NCBI RefSeq assembly: GCF_013343715.1
Contig: NZ_JABUNR010000024.1
Location: 1-47,082 of the forward strand
Origin: Mesobacillus harenae
GTDB taxonomy: Bacteria; Bacillota; Bacilli; Bacillales; Cytobacillaceae
Direction of reading: 5' to 3'
Length of the DNA stretch: 47,082 bases
In this document: in pieces, positions 40,762 to 47,082 of the stretch
How positions within the stretch are numbered: the first letter of the stretch is position 1
Layout: each line of letters starts with the position of its first letter
Position numbers and translations under genes: made by a program
The notes under the pieces: generated by a model
Seen by the model: only the letters and a program-made list of their open reading frames with translations
What the model was told of the DNA's origin: nothing
Database searches by the model: none

Positions 40762-42033
40762 ATGACCTACGATTTACTTGTTTATAATATTGGACAATTG
40801 ATTTTACCCAAGTGTTCTTCAAAACCTTTAAAAGGGGATGAGATGAAAGAGCTTCTTGTTAAAGAAAAGGCTGCTTTTGCAATCTCCGATGGAAAAGTTG
40901 CCTGGATTGGTTCTGATGGAGACGCCCAACATCTTACCGCCAGAGAAACGGTAAATGTACAGGGGAAGGTAGTCTCGCCGGGATTGGTGGACCCGCATAC
41001 CCATCTGGTGTTTGGAGGTTCCCGTGAACACGAGCTTGCTCTTAAGCAGGCTGGTGTCCCCTATTTAGAAATACTGGCCAGAGGCGGCGGAATTCTGTCT
41101 AGTGTCGAAGCAACGAAAAAGGCAACACTAGAAGAACTAATGATGAAAGCCAGTTTTCATCTTGAAAGAATGATCTCTTTTGGTGTGACTGCGGTCGAAG
41201 CCAAGAGTGGCTATGGGCTTGATCGGGAAACAGAACTTAAACAGCTCCGGGTCACTAAACAGCTGCAGGAGAGATATCCAGTTCAGCTTGTTTCTACTTT
41301 TTTAGGAGCTCATGCAGTTCCGTCTGGCTATAAGGGAAGCGAAGCCCTATTTCTAGATGAAATGATCGATTTGCTAGACGAGATTAAGGAGGAACAGCTG
41401 GCCGAATACGTTGATATCTTCTGTGAAACGGGTGTCTTTACGCTTGACCAGTCGAGAAATTTTTTACGAAAAGCATTGGATAAAGGGTTTGGAATAAAAA
41501 TTCATGCAGATGAAATCGACCCGCTTGGCGGAACTGAACTAGCCGCCTCTCTTGGTGCTGCAAGTGCAGATCATCTTGTGGCAGCATCCGACCATGGGAT
41601 CAATAGTTTAAGCGAAAGCGAAACAGTTGCTGTTTTACTCCCGGGTACCACTTTTTATTTAGGAAAAGACCACTATGCCCGTGCTAGAGAAATGATTGAT
41701 GGCGGGGCAGCAGTTGCTCTTGCGACCGACTTTAATCCAGGCAGCTGTGTAACTGAGAATCTGCAGCTGATCATGTCTCTTGCGGCACTAAAACTAAAAA
41801 TGACAGCGGAGGAAATCTGGAATGCGGTAACAGTTAATGCTGCTTTTGCGATTGGGAAAGGGACAGAAGCTGGAACACTGGAACCTGGTAAACAAGCTGA
41901 TTTTGTCATCTGGGATGTCCCAAACTATTTGTATATCCCGTATCACTACGGCGTGAACCATGCAGAACAGGTATATTGTAAAGGAAATAAACTTTGGGAG
42001 AGAGCAGCCTATGGAGCAGTTCAGTTATCTTAA
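40762..42033 (+). CDS. hutI: imidazolonepropionase
   Basis: A 423-residue amidohydrolase, third step: imidazolone propionate to formimidoylglutamate. Metal ligands are in VDPHTHLVFGG, KIHADE and the ATDFNPGS loop. ATG follows GAAAGGATG. The end overlaps hutG by 23 nt. Confidence 0.97.
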   Translation: MTYDLLVYNIGQLILPKCSSKPLKGDEMKELLVKEKAAFAISDGKVAWIGSDGDAQHLTARETVNVQGKVVSPGLVDPHTHLVFGGSREHELALKQAGVPYLEILARGGGILSSVEATKKATLEELMMKASFHLERMISFGVTAVEAKSGYGLDRETELKQLRVTKQLQERYPVQLVSTFLGAHAVPSGYKGSEALFLDEMIDLLDEIKEEQLAEYVDIFCETGVFTLDQSRNFLRKALDKGFGIKIHADEIDPLGGTELAASLGAASADHLVAASDHGINSLSESETVAVLLPGTTFYLGKDHYARAREMIDGGAAVALATDFNPGSCVTENLQLIMSLAALKLKMTAEEIWNAVTVNAAFAIGKGTEAGTLEPGKQADFVIWDVPNYLYIPYHYGVNHAEQVYCKGNKLWERAAYGAVQLS

Positions 42034-42952
42034 CCCAGGAAATGCAGCCGTCTTTAAGGATCGCTATGTAACAAAGGTGGATGAATGCATTATGGCATAT
42101 AAAAAAGGGGAAAAAGGTGAGATTGGACTGTTAGGTCTGCCCTCTTCCAAGTCCTCGATTACCCTGTCGAATGCGGCAAATGCACCCAGGACGATTCGGA
42201 CCGCTCTAGGCAGCTATTCTACTTTTTCAGGTGAGCAAGACCGGGACTACCATGATTATAGAATCTTAGATTTTGGCGATGTGAATGTACATCCAACCGA
42301 CAATGAGGAAACCCTGGAGCGTCTTTATATAAGTGTAAGGGAAATGATTGAAACGGATGCTTGCCATCGCTACATCCTGCTCGGCGGTGACCATGGCGTG
42401 AGCTTTCCGTCGATACGGGCGTTTTCCAAGAAGTACGGTAGAACAGGTGTCATTCAATGGGATGCCCATCATGATGTACGCAATCTGGAGGATGGCGGCA
42501 GGACGAATGGCACTCCTTTTCGAAGTTTACTAGAGGAAGGAATCGTCAGGGGAGAAGATCTTGTTCAAATTGGAATCCGCGATTTTTCCAATGCAAAGGC
42601 TTATCATGATTATGCGATTACAAGGGGAGCAAGCATTTATACCATGGCTGATATTGATCAGGATGGACTGATTCCTCTCATTGAAAAGGAAATCAAACGG
42701 CTTGCCGCTCAAGTGGACTTTATTTATTTATCTGTTGATATGGATGTTGTGGACCAGGCTTATGCTCCCGGTTGTCCGGCTATCGGTCCTGGAGGGTTAA
42801 CGAGCAGAGAGCTGTTAGCGAGCATCAAAGCTGCAGCTACCCACCCGAGAGTAAAAGCAATGGATATTGTCGAGATTGACCCGTCCAAAGATTTCCGTGA
42901 TATGACAAGCAGGCTGGCTGCACATGCGATGCTTCGATTTATGTATACGTAA
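42011..42952 (+). CDS. hutG: formimidoylglutamase
   Basis: A 313-residue arginase-family Mn enzyme, last step: formimidoylglutamate to glutamate plus formamide. The binuclear metal ligands are in GGDHGVSFPS, WDAHHDVR and SVDMDVVD. The ATG at 42011 follows GGGAGAGAG inside the hutI end; a frame from 41960 lacks a ribosome site. No histidine permease gene (hutM) follows, unlike B. subtilis. Confidence 0.97.
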   Translation: MEQFSYLNPGNAAVFKDRYVTKVDECIMAYKKGEKGEIGLLGLPSSKSSITLSNAANAPRTIRTALGSYSTFSGEQDRDYHDYRILDFGDVNVHPTDNEETLERLYISVREMIETDACHRYILLGGDHGVSFPSIRAFSKKYGRTGVIQWDAHHDVRNLEDGGRTNGTPFRSLLEEGIVRGEDLVQIGIRDFSNAKAYHDYAITRGASIYTMADIDQDGLIPLIEKEIKRLAAQVDFIYLSVDMDVVDQAYAPGCPAIGPGGLTSRELLASIKAAATHPRVKAMDIVEIDPSKDFRDMTSRLAAHAMLRFMYT

Positions 42953-43417
42953 ATCAATAGCAAAAAAAGATGTTTTAAGGCTAACTAGTTCCGTTAGTGT
43001 GGGAAACTTTACTAATAGCACAAAAAATAGCAGACGATTAGCATACAGTTTTTTGTATTGCTTTAATGACATTTTAAAAAATAGACACCAAATAGCATAG
43101 CAATTAGCACCCTTAATAACATCTTGACAATAGATATTGCCGACGTGCCGACGTATAGATAAGGGTGCTATTTCGTTTGTCAATTCTCAGCTTTATTGTA
43201 AAAGATTAAGGGATAATATCATTATATGGTAAAATATAGATGGAATTTAGAATACTTTTAAGTTCATCAACTAACGAATTAGTTAAGTTAAGAATGTAAA
43301 TTATCATTTGCACTAATATCGTGATGGCATCTAACTAATTTCAGAAAACAATTTTTTATAAGACAATATTTATACATACCTAAACAATATGAGCAAAGCA
43401 ATAGGAGGGGAACTTAC
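42953..43417. other. non-coding region with repeated TAGCA motifs
   Basis: About 465 bp after the hut operon. TAGCA occurs seven times between 42958 and 43109. TAGCACCCTTA at 43105-43115 is exactly inverted at 43160-43170, forming an 11-bp stem with a 44-nt loop followed by a short T-rich stretch; it could end the hut transcript. The rest is AT-rich. Confidence 0.5.
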
Positions 43418-43984
43418 ATGACAAAAGTTAAAAAGAAGTTCTCGCTGGAACAAAGTGAAGAATTACTCAGAGCGTTAAAAGCCCGTTTTGAGAAAAATAT
43501 GAACCGCCATAATGGCCTTGAATGGTCTAAAGTCCAAGTGAAGCTGGAAGCTAATACAGAAATAATGTGGTCCCTCAATGAAATGGAAAGAACTGGCGGC
43601 GAACCAGATGTTGTTGGATATGATGAACAGAAGGACCAATACGTTTTTTATGATTGTTCAGCGGAAAGTCCTAAAGGACGCAGAAGTGTTTGTTATGACC
43701 GTGCAGCGCTAGAGTCAAGGAAAAAACATAAACCAGAGAATAATGTCATTGATATGGCAGCAGCCATGGGCATTGAACTTTTAACTGAAGAACAATATAG
43801 AGCATTGCAGAAACTTGGTAGTTTCGATATGAAAACATCGAGCTGGGTGCAAACACCTTCTGATATTAGAGAATTGGGTGGTGCTCTTTTTTGCGATTTT
43901 CGCTTCGGGCACGTCTTTCTTTATCATAATGGTGCGGACTCATACTATGCTGCCAGAGGGTTTCGAGGCTCGTTAAGAGTCTAA
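43418..43984 (+). CDS. DUF4256 domain protein
   Basis: A 188-residue protein matching the DUF4256 family from memory, with typical stretches MNRHNGLEW, EPDVVGYDEQ, FYDCSAESPKGRRSVCYD and DFRFGHVFLYHNGADSYY. It has no signal or membrane segment. Function is unknown. The ATG follows AGGAGGGG. Confidence 0.8.
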   Translation: MTKVKKKFSLEQSEELLRALKARFEKNMNRHNGLEWSKVQVKLEANTEIMWSLNEMERTGGEPDVVGYDEQKDQYVFYDCSAESPKGRRSVCYDRAALESRKKHKPENNVIDMAAAMGIELLTEEQYRALQKLGSFDMKTSSWVQTPSDIRELGGALFCDFRFGHVFLYHNGADSYYAARGFRGSLRV

Positions 43985-44173
43985 ATTCACAGAGACATTA
44001 ATGATCGGAACAAATGGTGGAGGATCTAATTCGATTTTACTTTTGGTCTAATAATGGAAGACTAGGTATTGAGGTTTTTAGTAATACCCGCCCATTTTGA
44101 AGGTTATGTTGATATTCAGAAAAGGGCTTGACGAATGTGTGGGAAATATTGATTAAAGAAGGGGGAAAATAGA

Positions 44174-44557
44174 ATGAAAATCATTGTTACAAGTATTTTC
44201 GTAGAAGACCAGGACAAGGCATTGGAGTTTTATTCAGAAACGCTGGGATTTGTAAAAAAGCACGACGTTCCCGCTGGAGAATTCAGGTGGATAACGCTAG
44301 TTTCTCGAGATGAACAAGACGGTACCGAGCTTCTGCTCGAACCGAATGCCCATCCAGCCGCCAAAGAATATCAAAAGAAGATATTTGCCGATGGCATTCC
44401 AGCAACAATGTTTGGCGTTTCAGATATTAACAACGAGTATAAACGATTATTGGAAAAAGGTGTAAAGTTTACTATGGAGCCGACAGAAATGGGCGAAGTT
44501 ACAATAGCTGTCTTCGAAGATACTTGCGGCAACCTTATTCAGATAGCGGAGAAGTAA
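44174..44557 (+). CDS. VOC/glyoxalase family protein
   Basis: A 127-residue protein of the vicinal oxygen chelate fold, two beta-alpha-beta-beta-beta units. It has FVEDQDKALEFYSETLGF at the start and the C-terminal VAVFEDTCGNLIQI-like strand with the expected Glu/Asn region. Substrate is unknown (relatives act on glyoxal adducts, antibiotics or aromatic diols). ATG follows AAGAAGGGGG. Confidence 0.88.
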   Translation: MKIIVTSIFVEDQDKALEFYSETLGFVKKHDVPAGEFRWITLVSRDEQDGTELLLEPNAHPAAKEYQKKIFADGIPATMFGVSDINNEYKRLLEKGVKFTMEPTEMGEVTIAVFEDTCGNLIQIAEK

Positions 44558-44908
44558 TTTTGTGACAAAGAGATATAACCTAAGTTAAATGTTTTATGTT
44601 TATGTTTTTTGTTCGGTGAAGGATTTTATAACCAATAAAATAACTTCTGTTAACCCTGTACTAAAAAACCACACACACATTAAAGTCAAAAAGCTTGAGA
44701 TTTGGAAAGATTTCCTCAAGCTTTTTTTGATTGCTATTTATACTGACATGCTAATTCGTATGTTCTCCGTGTCATAAGAACTACTTAAGACGCATCTCTT
44801 ATTTTCTCTTCAGTTTTCATAATAATTTTTGGTTTTATTTAGGTATTTTGGAATATTAAATTAAGATACTCTTCCCAGCATTATAAGTACTCATTCACTA
44901 ATATTTTT
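44558..44908. other. non-coding region with terminator
   Basis: About 350 bp between convergent genes. Apart from the terminator at 44688-44728, nothing was recognised. Confidence 0.5.
44688..44728. terminator. intrinsic terminator
   Basis: AAAAAGCTTGAG/CTCAAGCTTTTT stem with a 15-nt loop, with A and T runs on either side. It could act on both strands. Confidence 0.8.
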
Positions 44909-45499
44909 TTAAACTTCGTAAATTTTATTAGTTGGCGTTTTCTCTGACTGCAACCACCGTTCTGTTAATTTATTCTCTATTCTAAATTGATCTAGAACCC
45001 GGGCAACTGTATGGTTAACTATTTGATCCACAGTAGTCGGTTTATTATAAAATGCAGGCATAGGTGGTAGAATGACTGCACCTGCACGTGCCAATCTAAG
45101 CATATTCTCTAAGTGAATTTCACTTAAAGGAGCTTCTCTGGGGACTATTACCAGTTTTCGCTTTTCCTTAAGAGTCACGTCGGCAGTTCGGGACAATAAA
45201 TTATCGGCAAGACCGTAACTTATAGATGCTAACGATTTCATGCTGCAAGGTGCAATTATCATCCCGTCTGTCAGGAAAGAACCACTAGATATAATTGCTG
45301 CCTGATTTCTAGAAGAATAGGCATAGGTTGCCAGATCTTTAATGTCGGCTGGTTTGTATGGTGTTTCAATTGTAATTGTTTTTTCAGCCCATTCACTCAT
45401 AATCAAATGAGTCTCTACGCCTCTCTCTTTTAGTGCCTCTAAAATCCTAATACCGTAAATAGCTCCCGTTGCCCCAGATATCCCTAATACGATTTTCAT
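44909..45499 (-). CDS. UbiX-type flavin prenyltransferase
   Basis: A 196-residue flavoprotein of the UbiX/Pad1/BsdB family, which prenylates FMN to the cofactor used by UbiD-type decarboxylases. The FMN-binding start GISGATGAIYGIRILEAL, IIAPCSMKSLASI, and VPREAPLSEIHLENM are all conserved. No UbiD gene is in the window; it may lie beyond the right end with hpaB. It is divergent from the flavin reductase gene, suggesting a shared theme of phenolic acid metabolism as in BsdBCD. Confidence 0.92.
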   Translation of the reverse strand: MKIVLGISGATGAIYGIRILEALKERGVETHLIMSEWAEKTITIETPYKPADIKDLATYAYSSRNQAAIISSGSFLTDGMIIAPCSMKSLASISYGLADNLLSRTADVTLKEKRKLVIVPREAPLSEIHLENMLRLARAGAVILPPMPAFYNKPTTVDQIVNHTVARVLDQFRIENKLTERWLQSEKTPTNKIYEV

Positions 45500-45574
45500 T
45501 TTAATATCTCCCCATTTCGGTTTATTTCATAAATGAAATGTTTTATTTCTAATTTGAAAATTCTGAAAACTATA

Positions 45575-45592
45575 AATGTTTAAGAAAACATT
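45575..45592. promoter_or_regulatory. inverted repeat, candidate activator site
   Basis: AATGTTT/AAACATT with a 4-nt spacer, about 110 bp upstream of the sigma-54 promoter. The position suits an enhancer-binding activator; the assignment is inference. Confidence 0.35.
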
Positions 45593-45698
45593 AACATAGA
45601 TATAAATAACTTGTCCATTATCAATTTTGAAATGTAAAATCCCCACCCTTAAAGGTTTATGAAAGAAAATATTATATTTTTTTTTGGATTCTCATAAC

Positions 45699-45716
45699 TT
45701 GGCATGGAAGTTGCAT
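45699..45716 (+). promoter_or_regulatory. sigma-54 promoter
   Basis: TTGGCATGGAAGTTGCAT matches the -24/-12 consensus TTGGCAN6TTGC. The invariant GG (45701-45702) and GC (45713-45714) are 10 nt apart. It is 52 bp upstream of the flavin reductase gene. Confidence 0.85.
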
Positions 45717-45767
45717 TAATAAAAACAATAGCTTTTAACTGCTTACTATAGAAAGGGGAACAAAGCA

Positions 45768-46238
45768 ATGAGTTTTGATTCACGGGAGTTCAGAAATGCA
45801 ATAGGATGTTTTTCTACGGGTATAACAGTTATCACAGTAAAAGGAGAGGGCGATACACATGCAATGACTGCTAATGCTGTATCTTCGGTATCCCTGTCGC
45901 CTCCAGTTGTTCTAATCTGTATAGACCATCGAGCTAAATGCTTGAATTTGATTCATGAGGCTGGTTTTTTTGGAGTTAATATTTTGAAAGATTCTCAGAT
46001 AGATATTTCAAGGCACTTTGCAAATCAGAAGTGTGAAGACGACCCTCAGTTTAAATTCATAACAACAGAAGAGGGAGCACCGTTACTAGAAAATGCATTA
46101 GTGAATTTGAACTGTAAAGTAATTCAGTCGGTGGTTGTAGGCGATCACACTGTATTCTTCGGTGAAGTTTTGAACCTAAATACTGAAGATGGAACGCCCC
46201 TTTGTTTCTATAAAGGTCAATACCGTCAATTAGCTTGA
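45768..46238 (+). CDS. flavin reductase, HpaC-like
   Basis: A 156-residue NAD(P)H:flavin oxidoreductase of the flavin_reduct/HpaC family, which supplies reduced flavin to a partner monooxygenase. Visible are GCFSTGITVITV, AMTANAVSSVSLSPP and the C-terminal GDHTVFFGEV. It is 11 bp upstream of an HpaB-type monooxygenase gene, the usual partner. The start follows AAAGGGGAA. It is expected to be sigma-54 dependent. Confidence 0.92.
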   Translation: MSFDSREFRNAIGCFSTGITVITVKGEGDTHAMTANAVSSVSLSPPVVLICIDHRAKCLNLIHEAGFFGVNILKDSQIDISRHFANQKCEDDPQFKFITTEEGAPLLENALVNLNCKVIQSVVVGDHTVFFGEVLNLNTEDGTPLCFYKGQYRQLA

Positions 46239-46249
46239 GGAGGAAAGTC

Positions 46250-47082
46250 ATGATTAGATCAGGAAAAGATTACTTAAAGAGTTTAAATGACGGAAGAAAA
46301 GTATTCATCGACGGGGAACTGGTGAAGGACATAACTTCACACCCGGCTCTGAAAGGAATTTCGCAAACTGTGGCAAATTTGTATGATCAAGTTGCCGATC
46401 CGAAAAATGATATGACTTATCTGTCACCTAATACAGGGAAGCCGGTTAGTAAAGCCTATATCATCCCGCGTTCAAGGGAAGATCTAGAAGAAAAACGAAT
46501 TTCAATGACAAAGAGTGCGAATTTAACCTATGGGTTAGTAGGCAGAAGTCCTGAACACGTCGCAAACTTCCTAGTGGGATTCGTTAGTTCACCTGAATTA
46601 TTTGCGAAAGCCGGCCAGCAGTATGCAGACAATGTAAACAAATTTTATGAACACGCTAGAGACAACCACTTGTTTGGTTCTTACGCCATTGTTCAGCCGC
46701 AAATTGACCGAAGCAAACCAGCACATGAACAAGAAGATCCTTATTTGGCCGCAGGTGTTTATGAAGAAAGACCGGATGGAATTGTACTTCGCGGAGCGCA
46801 AATGCTGGCAACGAGCGGCGCGGTATCTGATTATTTATTCCTAACATGCATCCAGCCTTTACGTCCTGGTGATGAGAATTATGCGATCTCTGTTGCGATT
46901 CCAATTAATACCCCTGGGCTGAAACTATATTTACGTCGCGGCTATGCAGCGGATAAGCCAAGTGTGTATGACTACCCGCTTTCCACTCGCTTTGATGAAA
47001 CCGACGCATTGGCTGTTTTAGAAGATGTTTTCGTCCCGTGGGAAAATGTATTCGCTTATAAAAATATTGAACTAACATACAA
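46250..47082 (+). CDS. 4-hydroxyphenylacetate 3-monooxygenase, HpaB-like (partial)
   Basis: The first 277 residues of an FADH2-dependent aromatic hydroxylase (family length about 480). It begins MIRSGKDYLKSLNDGRKVFI and has YGLVGRSPEHVANFLVGF and GIVLRGAQMLATSGAVSDY, as in HpaB and related two-component hydroxylases. ATG at 46250 follows AGGAGGAAA. The window ends inside the gene. The natural substrate may be 4-hydroxyphenylacetate or another phenol. It forms a unit with the preceding flavin reductase. Confidence 0.9.
   Translation, partial: MIRSGKDYLKSLNDGRKVFIDGELVKDITSHPALKGISQTVANLYDQVADPKNDMTYLSPNTGKPVSKAYIIPRSREDLEEKRISMTKSANLTYGLVGRSPEHVANFLVGFVSSPELFAKAGQQYADNVNKFYEHARDNHLFGSYAIVQPQIDRSKPAHEQEDPYLAAGVYEERPDGIVLRGAQMLATSGAVSDYLFLTCIQPLRPGDENYAISVAIPINTPGLKLYLRRGYAADKPSVYDYPLSTRFDETDALAVLEDVFVPWENVFAYKNIELTY

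Overview
The window looks like a chromosomal stretch from a spore-forming Bacillaceae bacterium of the Bacillus/Mesobacillus/Cytobacillus type. The evidence is moderate-to-low GC, strong AGGAGG-type ribosome binding sites, a long tRNA array, and family members typical of the group: CcpN, intracellular subtilisin IspA, a LysM/GH18 spore-cortex-type hydrolase, class IV PHA synthase, the QoxABCD quinol oxidase and the HutP-controlled histidine operon. No rRNA gene, complete insertion sequence, CRISPR array or prophage module is visible.

Region by region: 1-2190 is the end of a tRNA array (18 complete tRNAs plus the 3' part of tRNA-Gly). It is interrupted by three related ~110-140 bp elements, two of them joined to 5' fragments of tRNA genes. 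2375-4120 carries an orphan tyrosine recombinase and an exonuclease III. 4651-8794 is a gluconeogenic switch: ccpN, the pyruvate phosphate dikinase regulatory protein, and the dikinase itself. 9019-11474 has a lipoprotein, then a translationally coupled pair of signal-less degradative enzymes (IspA protease and an endonuclease I). 11988-13575 is an ECF sigma factor with an overlapping DUF4179 membrane partner. 13934-17751 holds an endonuclease IV-like protein, a small protein and a SUV3-like helicase with a C-terminal zinc ribbon. 17971-27394 is a mixed region of single genes (acetyltransferase, LysM/GH18 hydrolase, glutaminase, DUF429, dehydrogenase, methyltransferase, YkuK, patatin and several small proteins).

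27454-28918 (minus strand) is a minimal phaR-phaC pair with an unusually short PhaC. It is divergent from a cytochrome P450 whose only well-placed start codon is ATT. 31187-35103 (minus strand) is the complete qoxABCD operon with a histidine-rich, internally duplicated tail on QoxA. A short-chain dehydrogenase with a perfect operator-like palindrome follows. 36864-42952 is hutP-hutH-hutU-hutI-hutG, which degrades histidine to glutamate; the HutP RNA target (three UAG triplets with 4-nt spacers) abuts an intrinsic terminator between hutP and hutH. The right end has DUF4256 and VOC proteins, then a divergent pair of units: a UbiX-type flavin prenyltransferase (minus) and a flavin reductase plus HpaB-type flavin monooxygenase (plus, cut by the window end), the latter behind a textbook sigma-54 promoter.

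Recurring fragments of a dispersed intergenic repeat (about 17800-17947 and 30560-30725, with weaker pieces near 4205, 13800 and 37425) and a perfect 22-bp hairpin at 23090-23137 account for much of the unexplained non-coding DNA. The most unusual signals are the tRNA-array elements and their match with CCA-less tRNAs, the sigma-54 promoter on phenolic catabolism genes, the protease/nuclease coupling, and the P450 start.
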